A stretch of 64,000 nucleotides of DNA from Candidatus Zhuqueibacterota bacterium (GTDB lineage: Bacteria > Zhuqueibacterota > Zhuqueibacteria > Residuimicrobiales > Krinioviventaceae), in NCBI GenBank assembly GCA_016934825.1, contig JAFGSB010000140.1, positions 1 through 64,000 on the forward strand, in the 5' to 3' direction. Every line of letters begins with the position of its first letter. Positions within the stretch are counted from its first letter, which is position 1. A model generated the notes under the pieces. It was not told the DNA's origin. It saw nothing but the letters and a program-made list of their open reading frames with translations, and did not search any database. Both the position numbers and the translations under genes were made by a program. Below are positions 9,231 to 17,300 of this stretch, piece after piece.

Positions 9231-9539
9231 TTAACAGGGAGATACCCTTTCAAATCTCGCGACCAGATGGCCCCGCGACAGGAATTTCATGTAATCAATC
9301 ACAATTTGTCCATAATATCGTGTCATTTCTTCAACTCTGCTGTCCCAGATCAATTTTACCCCGGAAACATCTTTATGTCTGCCGACTTCAATATCTTTTT
9401 CGGACGCCTGAACCAGGCCTATACTGGGCCCGCCTCAGCCAAACCCCATAACTAAAATCCGGTAAATCAGGCTTGAAGACTTGTTCTCCTCAACAATTTT
9501 CTGGAATACTTTTTCCGCTTCCTTTGTAACCCTCAGCAT
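9231..9539 (-). CDS. HesB/IscA-like protein with an in-frame TGA (probable selenocysteine)
   Basis: A-type iron-sulfur/HesB-like fold, 102 residues if the TGA at 9437-9435 (codon 35) is read as selenocysteine. The reading frame runs open on both sides: MLRVTKEAEKVFQKI before it, then MGFG-U-GGPSIG around it, and IEVGRHKDVSGVKLIWD after it, to a TAA at 9233-9231. In A-type proteins a conserved Cys sits at this place, and a HesB-like family with Sec in a GFGUGGP motif is known (established knowledge). A GGAG site lies 5 bases before the ATG at 9539. A hairpin that fits bacterial SECIS rules lies just downstream of the TGA. It is convergent with HU. The usual C-terminal CxC pair of IscA is absent; the protein ends in Pro-Cys. 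The alternative is a nonsense-mutated gene, but the codon position argues against that. Confidence 0.82.
9406..9418 (-). promoter_or_regulatory. Candidate bacterial SECIS hairpin
   Basis: Reading the minus strand after the TGA: a 5-bp stem GCCTG / CAGGC with loop GTT. The apical loop begins with G, 22 bases downstream of the stop codon. A lower stem (GGGC 4-7 bases after the TGA with GTCC 30-33 bases after it) can extend it across an asymmetric internal loop. This fits the published bacterial SECIS requirements: loop 16-37 nt from UGA, and a G among the first two loop bases. Confidence 0.65.
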
Positions 9540-9728
9540 AAAATCTCCATCTTTATTTATTCACTGTGATTATCTGTAATAATATTTAGATGTATGAGGA
9601 GGGAATATTATTCAAAATTCTTGAAGGAAACTGTAAATATAAAAAATTTTTAGCCACTGATTTTCACAGATAGAACACGAATTTTCCTGGATAACCTTTA
9701 TATCTCTGTTTCTCTACCCGAGTCTGAA

Positions 9729-9760
9729 TCCTCACTCAGCAGGCCAGAAATTTGGTGTGA
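9729..9760. repeat. Degenerate REP-like hairpin
   Basis: CTCACTCAGCAGG-CCAGAAA-TTTGGTGTGAG resembles the better preserved hairpin at 10868-10895 (CTCACGCACCAGG-CCGGAGA-CCTGGTGCGAG), including the loop pattern CC-G-A. It lies just past the 3' end of the small hypothetical gene, so it may mark the outer edge of the RAYT unit. Confidence 0.45.
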
Positions 9761-9767
9761 GTAGATT

Positions 9768-10109
9768 TTACTTATCAAGATATTTGTCTATATAAGTTTG
9801 AACTTTCTTATTCCATTTTGCTATATAAAGGTCTGGTTTTGGTGGTTTACCGTGACTATTTGGACTTGATTCCGGTGGCATATTTATTAACTTTTTTAAT
9901 TCATTAAGAAAAGAATCTTTAGATTTAATATATTCTGAGTTATAAAAATAACCATAAAAATAAAAATCAATTAAATTATTAAGTTTAATATCCTGTACTG
10001 TATCTACATCTTTATGGTCAAATAATAATCTATCAAGATATTTTCTAGCATCTTCACGCTTATATTTAAAGTGATTATTTATTTCGTCATAATCCCATTC
10101 TTTACACAT
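9768..10109 (-). CDS. Hypothetical protein beside the RAYT transposase
   Basis: 113 residues, lysine- and aromatic-rich, with no signal peptide or membrane segment (starts MCKEWDYDEINNHFKYKRED; a Tyr/Phe-rich middle YFYGYFYN). I do not recognise the family. A very good GAGGAGG site stands 6 bases before the ATG, so it is probably expressed. Codon use is much more AT-rich than in the neighbouring methyltransferase and aldolase genes. It lies between REP-like hairpins together with the transposase, 185 bases away on the same strand, and may have travelled with it. Confidence 0.65.
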   Translation of the reverse strand: MCKEWDYDEINNHFKYKREDARKYLDRLLFDHKDVDTVQDIKLNNLIDFYFYGYFYNSEYIKSKDSFLNELKKLINMPPESSPNSHGKPPKPDLYIAKWNKKVQTYIDKYLDK

Positions 10110-10234
10110 AATATTCCTCCTCTGTTAAGTGTGTTATTTTAAAAATACTGGATTACTTATTAACACTAAGATTGCCGATAAACTTGATTAAAAACTATTT
10201 TGTAATAGTTCATGTTTTTCAAACCATATTTCTA

Positions 10235-10265
10235 CCTTGTGCCGGGTCTCCGGCCCGGCACAAGG
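10235..10265. repeat. REP-like palindrome, left of RAYT
   Basis: Perfect 12-bp inverted repeat CCTTGTGCCGGG / CCCGGCACAAGG around the loop TCTCCGG. A second small hairpin CCCGGC-TCTG-CCGGG follows directly (10269-10282). The loop is the exact reverse complement of the loop in the copy on the other side of the transposase gene. Confidence 0.8.
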
Positions 10266-10293
10266 CAGCCCGGCTCTGCCGGGAAACTGACAA

Positions 10294-10827
10294 CTAACTG
10301 ATAATCTCAATAGGTAATAATCCTTTCCCGTCCATATAATCCTTGTAACTCGAATATCGCCAGTACGCGGGATCTTCTATATACCCTCTCTTCACCGGAT
10401 TATAATGTATATATTCCAACTTTTGATATAATACTTTTTCATTAAACATTGCCTGTGGATGATCATCCTCCTGCCAAACCTGATGTTCCTGATCTGTTTT
10501 GTATCTCTTTTTGTAATATTTAAATTGCGATAAAAGCCAGTTGTTTGAAGTTTCGCTACAATAATCAACAATTGTTCTCGCCGTATATGATTTGAATAAA
10601 CCAAATTCTTTTATCAAATGTTCACCGGAAGCGATGCCGTGAAAATGGTTCTCCATAAGAACGTAACCATGCAAAATAATACGTTTGTTGTTAATGAGAA
10701 ATAACAATGAATCCAAAATGATCTGCGCTATTTGCGGATTGCTGAAAATGGGCAGCCAGTTAACAACTGTACATGTAACAAAATAAGGATAATTATTATC
10801 ATATATTTTGTATCTGCTTCTTCCCAT
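10294..10827 (-). CDS. REP-associated tyrosine transposase (RAYT, Y1/HUH type)
   Basis: Single-strand DNA transposase of the IS200/RAYT family, 177 residues. Seen: the start MGRSRYKI, the strand YFVTCTVVNWLPIF, the HUH metal motif ENHFHGIA (His-x-His) near residue 70, the helix with LFKSYTAR, and the C-terminal IHYNPVKRGYIEDPAYWRYSSYKDY box that is typical of RAYTs. The start at 10827 is supported by an AGAGGAG site 8 bases upstream. It is flanked on both sides by palindromes with complementary loops, which are the expected substrates of this enzyme. The gene looks intact. Confidence 0.92.
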   Translation of the reverse strand: MGRSRYKIYDNNYPYFVTCTVVNWLPIFSNPQIAQIILDSLLFLINNKRIILHGYVLMENHFHGIASGEHLIKEFGLFKSYTARTIVDYCSETSNNWLLSQFKYYKKRYKTDQEHQVWQEDDHPQAMFNEKVLYQKLEYIHYNPVKRGYIEDPAYWRYSSYKDYMDGKGLLPIEIIS

Positions 10828-10867
10828 TTTATTCTCTCCTCTGATTCTCAACCCGAGGTTGAGATCT

Positions 10868-10897
10868 CACGCACCAGGCCGGAGACCTGGTGCGAGT
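10868..10897. repeat. REP-like palindrome, right of RAYT
   Basis: CGCACCAGG / CCTGGTGCG stem with the loop CCGGAGA, preceded by a small hairpin CTCAACC-CGA-GGTTGAG (10847-10863). The loop is the reverse complement of that at 10247-10253, so the two hairpins are oriented as mirror images around the transposase. Confidence 0.75.
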
Positions 10898-11256
10898 GTG
10901 AAAAAATGTTATCATATTTGAAAACATATTCAAACACAAAATGAACGTCAGTTTGATGTTTACTACCTAAAACTTTAAAAAATTATAATCCTAAACCTCT
11001 CCGCTCAGCGATTTACTTGCTTGAAAAAAATCCCTAAAACACAAAAAAGCCAGATTCTCCTCCCGATACACAATTGCTTATTCCACTATCTGTTTCGTAA
11101 GATTCCTGTTTGCAAGCCCCATGTTCAGATTGTTAACAAATAATAGGGAAATTATTATTTATTGGCAAGAAAAATTTTATTTTACGGAAAATTGTAATCC
11201 CCTGTTGACAAATTTCCATTTGTTTCGAGAAACAACCATAATCCGGCTTAACATTT
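10898..11256. other. Intergenic region, nothing further seen
   Basis: About 360 bases of AT-rich sequence between the RAYT unit and the methyltransferase gene. I see no reading frame with coding features and no clear repeat. Confidence 0.45.
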
Positions 11257-12117
11257 TTACTTTATTGCAACAATTATCCAGGAATGGGTATTATGCAGGA
11301 GTTTAGTATTGATATTATTATGACCAAATTGATAGTAACCCGGTTCAAGCCCGGATTTCAATTCTGCGCCGGTATCCTCAGGTAATACCGTCTCGGAGAG
11401 ATCAATTCTCTGGCTGATGATAACGCCTGTTTGCCCCGTTTTTAGCCTTTCTTTCCAGGTCAACCGGTTCTCACCAAAAGGAAGAAGCGCGTTTTCGAAG
11501 AGACAAAACGATTTAAAATTTGCCGCGAAAAGTTTTTTGATTTCATCAAAAGAAAAACCATGCTCGCCCAGCATTTCACTATTCGGCGTTCCAATCACGA
11601 TAATCCCTCCTTTGCGAGTGATCCTTTTGAGCTCCTTAATCGCCCTGTCTTCCTGTTGATACTCTTTGATATGTTCAAGCACCTCGCTTGAAATCGTCAC
11701 GTCAAAAGATGAATCTGCAAATGCCTTCAAATCGGTAATCCCCAGCTTTTTAAACTGGGCTATCCCTCCGTATCTGTGCCGGGCAAAACGTAAAGCATAC
11801 CCGGATATGTCACACCCGACTACCTTTTCTGCCCCGGCCTGCGAGAGTATTTCACATCCATAGCCGCTGCCGCAGCCAACGTCCACGACCGATTTGCCCC
11901 GGACAAATTGCGTAGCGAAATGGTAAAACTTGCGATGATTAAGATAATTGTTCAAATCGTTTTTCTGCGCCTGCCGCTTCCTTCCAAAGCGGGTATATAC
12001 CCATTGTCCGGGATAAACACGAACATAGTCCTCAAAATAGAAACGCCGAGAGACTCTGCCGATAAAATGAGTAACCCGTATGAACATGTCTTTTATAAAA
12101 GGTCTTAAGGAAAGCAT
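11257..12117 (-). CDS. Class I SAM-dependent methyltransferase
   Basis: 286 residues with a Rossmann-type methyltransferase core. Seen: motif I VVDVGCGSGYG (residues about 77-87) for SAM binding, the acidic end of strand 2 (VVGCDIS), the post-I SSFDVTISSEVLEHI strand with the common LEHI box, and GGIIVIGTPN. It resembles Methyltransf_11 proteins acting on sugars, quinones or small molecules. The basic N-terminal extension (RRFYFEDYVRVYPGQW) is seen in envelope-polysaccharide methyltransferases, but the substrate is not determinable. No clear ribosome binding site precedes the ATG, so the start is uncertain. It stands alone between the RAYT unit and deoC. Confidence 0.85.
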   Translation of the reverse strand: MLSLRPFIKDMFIRVTHFIGRVSRRFYFEDYVRVYPGQWVYTRFGRKRQAQKNDLNNYLNHRKFYHFATQFVRGKSVVDVGCGSGYGCEILSQAGAEKVVGCDISGYALRFARHRYGGIAQFKKLGITDLKAFADSSFDVTISSEVLEHIKEYQQEDRAIKELKRITRKGGIIVIGTPNSEMLGEHGFSFDEIKKLFAANFKSFCLFENALLPFGENRLTWKERLKTGQTGVIISQRIDLSETVLPEDTGAELKSGLEPGYYQFGHNNINTKLLHNTHSWIIVAIK

Positions 12118-12259
12118 TGAAGTTAGCTTAATTTAATATAAACACCCCGGATTTCAAATCGGAGCGGTAAATAATTCAGAACTATTCCATAGAGAAATTA
12201 GTAAAACAATAAATAAAAAAACAATGTGTTTTTTAATTGCGTTCATCGCGTTAATAACC

Positions 12260-13006
12260 CTACACCCCCCTCACTATCGCCACGCTGTTACTGGTGCCGA
12301 TACGGTTCGCTCCGGCCCTGATCATGGCCTCCACGGTTTGCCGGTCGCGGATGCCGCCGGCCGCTTTAACGCCCATACTGTCGCCGACGACCTTGCGCAT
12401 CAGCGCCACATCTTCGATCTTTGCCCCGGCCTTGCTGAACCCGGTTGAGGTTTTTACAAAATGCGCGCCCGCCTGTTTGGCGATCACACATGCGGCGACT
12501 TTTTCCTCGTCGGTCAGCAGGCAGGTCTCGATGATTACCTTGACGTGCGCGGGATTTGCCGCGTCGACCACCCGTTTGATATCATTATGCACAAACTCCA
12601 GATCCCCGGACTTGAATTTCCCGACGTTCAGCACCATATCGATCTCCCGGGCGCCGTCCGATATCGCGCGTCTCGTCTCTTCCTCTTTCAGACAGGAAGT
12701 ATTCGCCCCCAGCGGAAAGCCGACCACCGAACATACCATTACATCCCCGCCGTACAACTGTTCCGACGCCGTCCTTACCCAGCAGGGATTTACACACACG
12801 GCGACAAATCCGTACTGTCTGGCCTCGTTGCATAATTGAATAATATTATCCCGTGTGGCGTCGGATTTTAAAATAGTATGATCGATTTTTCCGGCCAGAT
12901 CATCGCCGTTTTGGATTGAAAGCGGATTTTGTCCGCCGCTCGGTGATTTTCCGGTCACTTCGGTAATCACTTTATCTATAATTCTGTCAATTTCATTTTC
13001 CTGCAT
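12260..13006 (-). CDS. deoC: Deoxyribose-phosphate aldolase with N-terminal amphipathic extension
   Basis: Class I aldolase: 2-deoxyribose 5-phosphate to glyceraldehyde 3-phosphate plus acetaldehyde. Seen: catalytic Asp123 (EIDMVLNVG), Schiff-base Lys185 (HFVKTSTGF), Lys214 (KAAGGIRD) and the phosphate loop IGTSN. The core begins near residue 36. Residues 1-20 (MQENEIDRIIDKVITEVTGK) form a heptad-like amphipathic helix with Ile/Val at 6, 9, 10, 13, 14 and 17, followed by a Ser/Gly/Pro linker. That is the layout of microcompartment encapsulation peptides seen on some DeoC proteins. The start is supported by AGGA upstream. It lies 16 bases after the phosphohexomutase gene on the same strand, so they are likely one transcript. 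Confidence 0.94.
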   Translation of the reverse strand: MQENEIDRIIDKVITEVTGKSPSGGQNPLSIQNGDDLAGKIDHTILKSDATRDNIIQLCNEARQYGFVAVCVNPCWVRTASEQLYGGDVMVCSVVGFPLGANTSCLKEEETRRAISDGAREIDMVLNVGKFKSGDLEFVHNDIKRVVDAANPAHVKVIIETCLLTDEEKVAACVIAKQAGAHFVKTSTGFSKAGAKIEDVALMRKVVGDSMGVKAAGGIRDRQTVEAMIRAGANRIGTSNSVAIVRGV

Positions 13007-13022
13007 TTTAAACTTTCCTGTT

Positions 13023-14387
13023 TTATTGCAAGTCCATTACTTCGGATTTAAACTTTTTCACAAGCGCCGCAGTTTCTTCCCTGCTCGGCGCTTCCGCGAT
13101 AATCCGTATGATGGGTTCTGTGTTCGACGCCCGAATATGAATCCAGGAATTATCATATAAAACTTTAACACCGTCTATCAAATCCAGGTTGTCTGCCGCG
13201 TGAGAGTCTTTAAGTTGCTCCACAACCGCTTTCGCGTCCACATCAAAGGGTAAAGTGATTTTATCCTTTATCATGGAATACTGCGGGAACTGACGGGCCA
13301 GTTCGGAAATCTTCAAGTTACTTTCGGCCAGATATTGCAGCACCAGCGCGATCCCGACCGGAGCGTCCCGCCCGACATGTATTTCGGGATACATAACACC
13401 GCCGTTGCCTTCACCCGCTATTACCGCGTTTATTTCCAGCGCTTTAACTGCCACGTTGATTTCCCCGACTTTTGTCCGGTGGCATTTGACGCCCGCGGTC
13501 TGTGCAAGATCGTCAATCACTCTGGTTGTGGACGCATTAACCACAACATCTCCCGGCGTCTTTGACAGGACAAACCGTGTTACACAGGCCAGTGTGAACT
13601 CCTCGCCCAGCGGCTGGCCTTCATCGGAAACCAGTGCCAGACGGTCCACATCCGGATCAACCGCGATACCCAGGTCGGCATTGTGCTCTTTCACGGCCAG
13701 GCACAACTCGCCCAGGTTCTCCGGAATCGGCTCGGGACTGCGCGGGAACAAACCGTTGGGCTCCGGATTCAGGAATACCACCTCGCAGCCCAGCGCCTCG
13801 AACAGTTGCGGAAGAATAGTCCCGCCCGCTCCATTGCAACAATCGGCGACCACCTTAAATTTTTTGTTCCTTATCTTTTCCGCATCTATTACTTTCAGGG
13901 CCAGTATTTTTTTGATATGTTCCTCGATTGCCGTGTTGTACGGGTATACTTTTCCGATCTTGTCCCAATGGGCAAAATGAAAATCACTTTCGTTCACACG
14001 TTTTATAATTTTTTCACCGGCTTCGGCGGTCAAAAACAGCCCGTTTCGGGCCAGCAATTTCAGCGCGTTCCACTCTCTGGGATTATGGCTGGCAGTAATA
14101 ATTATCCCGCCGATATTATCCGGGTGTTCCGTGACCAGTTCGGTCGTTGGTGTTGGACAAATGCCCACGTCCAAGACATCACAGCCAGCCGACATAAGAC
14201 CAGCCCACACCGCGTTTTTAACCATTTCGCCGGTCACTCGGGAATCACGACCGACAACGATCCTGCCCGGGCCGACTTCGCTGCCGTAAGCCTGCGCAAA
14301 CGCCAGAACTACATCCGGTGTCAACCCATCTCCGACAATGCCCCTGACTCCGGAAACCGATATCATTAAATTTTTTAATTCTGTCAA
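13023..14387 (-). CDS. Phosphohexomutase (phosphoglucosamine/phosphomannose mutase family)
   Basis: Alpha-D-phosphohexomutase, 454 residues, four domains. Seen: the phosphoserine loop TASHNP with Ser100, the metal loop DPDVDR near residue 244, the sugar loop GEGNGG near 327, and the phosphate-binding RASNTEP near 424. The sugar loop GEGNGG differs from GEMSGH (bacterial PMM/PGM) and from the usual GlmM form, so whether it makes glucosamine-1-P, mannose-1-P or glucose-1-P cannot be decided here. The start is TTG at 14387 with GAGGT upstream. It is followed by deoC, which suggests a sugar-phosphate role. Confidence 0.9.
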   Translation of the reverse strand: MTELKNLMISVSGVRGIVGDGLTPDVVLAFAQAYGSEVGPGRIVVGRDSRVTGEMVKNAVWAGLMSAGCDVLDVGICPTPTTELVTEHPDNIGGIIITASHNPREWNALKLLARNGLFLTAEAGEKIIKRVNESDFHFAHWDKIGKVYPYNTAIEEHIKKILALKVIDAEKIRNKKFKVVADCCNGAGGTILPQLFEALGCEVVFLNPEPNGLFPRSPEPIPENLGELCLAVKEHNADLGIAVDPDVDRLALVSDEGQPLGEEFTLACVTRFVLSKTPGDVVVNASTTRVIDDLAQTAGVKCHRTKVGEINVAVKALEINAVIAGEGNGGVMYPEIHVGRDAPVGIALVLQYLAESNLKISELARQFPQYSMIKDKITLPFDVDAKAVVEQLKDSHAADNLDLIDGVKVLYDNSWIHIRASNTEPIIRIIAEAPSREETAALVKKFKSEVMDLQ

Positions 14388-14470
14388 TTCTTACCTCTGC
14401 AATTTGTCCGTTTCGTGCTGCTAACAAAAGTATATATTAAACCCTAAAAAGGCAAGGGGAATATCTGTAT

Positions 14471-15778
14471 TTATCTGTCATTAACCGGAACGAGACGCAA
14501 CCGTACGGCAACCGGGTACGCTGTTTCTTTTATTACCAGTCTGAGTTTTTTTACCTCTTCTTCTGCTTTTTCCCGCGCCATTGGGCTTGTTGTTGTGGGC
14601 TTTAAATGTCCGATATCCTTTAGCAGCGAGGAATCATATATCCTTCTTTTTTGCCGAACCGTATTCAATAATTCAACACCCCTCTTATTTACAGATAACC
14701 CGAGATATGCTGACAGATCGATTCCGTCCTCCAACTGTTTACCGGTTAAAGACGCTATCTCTCTTTCCCGTTCAAACAGTTTGTAATCCGATTCTTTCAA
14801 CTTTTTAACCAAAAGTTTTTGACCGATCAGTGTATTGTTCAATCCCAAAAGTTCACTCGTATCATTTGCAAACAGCAAAACGGAAACAGGGGTCTTCCAG
14901 GAGAAGCTGATCTCTCCATTTTCATTTTTTATATCTTGAACATCACCCTGCGGAGAGTTTAATTTTTTAGCGTTAATTTCACATATTTCCATCACCGGCG
15001 TTTCGCCCCATTGTTCCAGTATGGCCTGCGCCATCAGCCAGTGCCCGACCGGACCGGGATGAACACCGTCACGTGCCAGATAAAATTCAGGATCTGTTTT
15101 CCGGTTTTCAGTAATAAAACCGGACATTCTTTTGTGGATGTTTATAATGATCACGTCCGGTATTTGCAGACCCATGATCCACTCGCCATAAGTTTTTAAC
15201 ACCTGATCATAATTTTTAAAGGGTGTGGCGTAACCAAATACCGGGGCATTTTCGTCAACAACTTTTTCACTAACCGGTACCGGATCGTAGGGCGGCGGTG
15301 TTAACAGATATAATTGAGCGCCGGTTTCCTTAACTTTATTAATTAATTTCAAAATGCCGTCCTGAAAAGCCTTGAATCTGTCCTCAGACAAAGGTGAATA
15401 AATACCGTCATTCATGCCGTAACAGGCAACCACGATATCCGGATCGGTTCGCTCCAGAACACGCTGCAGGCGTTCATGTACATTGGGCCGGGGATACGGA
15501 TGTCCCGGTTCGGTCAAACCGCATACCGTTTCACTGCTCAAACCCAGATCCAGAATGTTAAAATTTTTATCCGGATATTTGGCCGACAAAAAAGTTTCGA
15601 TATAATCGATATATGTTCCGTCCTGAGTAATACTATCGCCGATAAAAAGTATCTGCTGACCATCTTTTAACACAGAAACCGGGACGGGTTTCGGCGATAC
15701 GCAATTCATTAAAATTGCCAAAACCGGAATCAACACATAACTTTTAAATTGATATTTAAGAAAGTATTTTCTGTTCAT
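14471..15778 (-). CDS. SGNH/GDSL hydrolase lipoprotein
   Basis: Secreted esterase-like protein, 435 residues. Seen: an N-terminal membrane segment with a possible lipobox at Cys26 (ILMNC), block I FIGDSIT with nucleophile Ser49, block II around the Gly of LGLSSETV, block III GMNDG with Asn123, and block V DGVHPG with Asp237 and His240. All four SGNH blocks are intact. After the catalytic domain (to about residue 260) is a further 170-residue region with a coiled-coil-prone end. Such enzymes often deacetylate polysaccharides; the substrate here is unknown. It is transcribed alone. Confidence 0.88.
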   Translation of the reverse strand: MNRKYFLKYQFKSYVLIPVLAILMNCVSPKPVPVSVLKDGQQILFIGDSITQDGTYIDYIETFLSAKYPDKNFNILDLGLSSETVCGLTEPGHPYPRPNVHERLQRVLERTDPDIVVACYGMNDGIYSPLSEDRFKAFQDGILKLINKVKETGAQLYLLTPPPYDPVPVSEKVVDENAPVFGYATPFKNYDQVLKTYGEWIMGLQIPDVIIINIHKRMSGFITENRKTDPEFYLARDGVHPGPVGHWLMAQAILEQWGETPVMEICEINAKKLNSPQGDVQDIKNENGEISFSWKTPVSVLLFANDTSELLGLNNTLIGQKLLVKKLKESDYKLFEREREIASLTGKQLEDGIDLSAYLGLSVNKRGVELLNTVRQKRRIYDSSLLKDIGHLKPTTTSPMAREKAEEEVKKLRLVIKETAYPVAVRLRLVPVNDR

Positions 15779-16014
15779 ATCTAAATAATCCTATTGTTAT
15801 ATAAAAAAATGGGGTTTCCCATTGAAAGCGTCCACCAGATAATTTTATACTTGGCAGAGTATGGTATTTATTAACCGGCCACGAATGTATTAATATATAT
15901 ATTTTATTTTTAAAACAAAGTTTAAAATATTTCTTGATTTACTTTATTCCAAATGGTATATTGATATGATTTTTAATCCATGTGAGATTATATAAGCTTC
16001 GGGAACAGCCTTAC

Positions 16015-16743
16015 GTGAGATATGCAATAATATCAGATATTCATAGCAATTTTATAGCATTGGAACAGGTTCTGGAGCGAATTCACTCCGAAAAATGTGA
16101 TCAGATCATCTGTTTAGGGGACATTGTCGGTTACGGACCATTTCCAAATGAATGTATTGAACTTGTAAAAATGAAATCTGATATCGTCATTGCCGGGAAT
16201 CATGATCATGCGGCGGCAGGTCTTCTGGAAACGGATCATTTTAACATTTACGCTAAAAAAGCGATAGAATGGACCATAACCGCTTTAACGGAGGAAAATA
16301 AAAAATATCTGCAAACCCTGCCATTATATGAATACACAAATGACGCTTTTTTTGTTCATTCGACGCCGATGATTCCCGAAAGATGGGGTTATATTTTAAC
16401 ACCCCATCAGGCAAAATTGAATTTTGATTATTTTGACCAGCAAATCTGTTTTATTGGTCATTCACATCTTCCGGTCATATTTTCTTACAACAGCAAAAGA
16501 GAACCCGAAATGATCTACGATCCCGAATTAAAATTTGATAACAACATGAAATATATTATCAATGTCGGTAGTGTGGGACAACCGCGTGATCATAGTTCTC
16601 AAGCCGCTTTTGGGATTTATGATACGGAAAAAAAATCATATAAAATATTACGTGTTAGTTACGACGTTTATACAATCCAAAAAGCAATGATGTCATTAGA
16701 TTTTCCGGAATTTCTGATAGAACGGTTAAAATACGGTCGCTGA
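16015..16743 (+). CDS. Metallophosphoesterase (YfcE-like)
   Basis: Calcineurin-like phosphodiesterase of 242 residues. Seen: the metal motifs SDIHSN (Asp8, His10), GDIVGYGP, GNHDHA and GHSH, plus the INVGSVGQPRD strand common to YfcE/protein-phosphatase-like members. I place the start at GTG 16015 (MRYAIISDIHSN), since family members start right before the DxH strand. An in-frame GTG at 15982 would add 11 residues. It heads an operon with Roadblock and MglA-type genes at intervals of 32, 6 and 44 bases, which suggests a regulatory rather than a catabolic role. Confidence 0.87.
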   Translation: MRYAIISDIHSNFIALEQVLERIHSEKCDQIICLGDIVGYGPFPNECIELVKMKSDIVIAGNHDHAAAGLLETDHFNIYAKKAIEWTITALTEENKKYLQTLPLYEYTNDAFFVHSTPMIPERWGYILTPHQAKLNFDYFDQQICFIGHSHLPVIFSYNSKREPEMIYDPELKFDNNMKYIINVGSVGQPRDHSSQAAFGIYDTEKKSYKILRVSYDVYTIQKAMMSLDFPEFLIERLKYGR

Positions 16744-16775
16744 TTTGACAAATAATTAAAAAACGGGTAAATATC

Positions 16776-17294
16776 ATGTTAAGAAATAGTAATGATACCT
16801 TGAATGGCAAAAGAATAGTTTTTTCGGAAGCAACATATTATAAAATTATCAAAATCCTGGCGGAACTCAAAAACCGTCTGCAGGCCCAGGCTACTATTTT
16901 TGCCGATATGAACGGCTACCCGATTGCCTATGACTTAAAAGTTGAAGATGTAGATATAATCGAACTCACCGCCCTTGCGGCCGGCACTTTTTCCGCCACC
17001 TCAGAAATGGCAAAATTGATAAAAGAAAAAAACCGGTTCCGGTTTATCTATCATGAAGGGGAATCGAGAAATATTTATATGTGTCACGTTAGCAAAGAAT
17101 ATCTGATCATTGTTTTGTTTGACAAAAGCGTAGCGATGGGCATGGTACGCATATTGACACATAACACGGTTGAAAAATTACAAAAAATACTCGATGAGCT
17201 GTCATTAGAATACGAAAAAACCTCGCAATTCCTGGATGTGGAATTTAAATCCTTGTTGGGCAAAGAACTTGATAAATATTTTGGATTAAAATAA
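16776..17294 (+). CDS. Roadblock/LC7 domain protein (MglB-like), first copy
   Basis: 172 residues with a single Roadblock/LC7 fold: helix ILAELKNRLQAQ, strand ATIFADMNGYPIAYDL, helix EMAKLIKE, and strands FRFIYHEGESRNIYMCHV and YLIIVLFD. Such proteins dimerise and act as GTPase-activating partners of MglA-type GTPases. The immediately following gene (6 bases) is an MglA-like GTPase, supporting that partnership. The C-terminal tail (about residues 130-172) is longer than in MglB of Myxococcus and could be regulatory. Confidence 0.75.
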   Translation: MLRNSNDTLNGKRIVFSEATYYKIIKILAELKNRLQAQATIFADMNGYPIAYDLKVEDVDIIELTALAAGTFSATSEMAKLIKEKNRFRFIYHEGESRNIYMCHVSKEYLIIVLFDKSVAMGMVRILTHNTVEKLQKILDELSLEYEKTSQFLDVEFKSLLGKELDKYFGLK

Positions 17295-17300
17295 AATTAT

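Noticed and set aside
9216-9455. Plus-strand 79-codon reading frame across the HesB-like gene
   Set aside because: It is antisense to a better explained minus-strand gene, has no ribosome binding site and resembles no protein.
13683-14369. Long plus-strand frame (228 codons) opposite the phosphohexomutase
   Set aside because: It is a shadow of a well conserved gene; no start signal, and composition dominated by the reverse complement of its codons.
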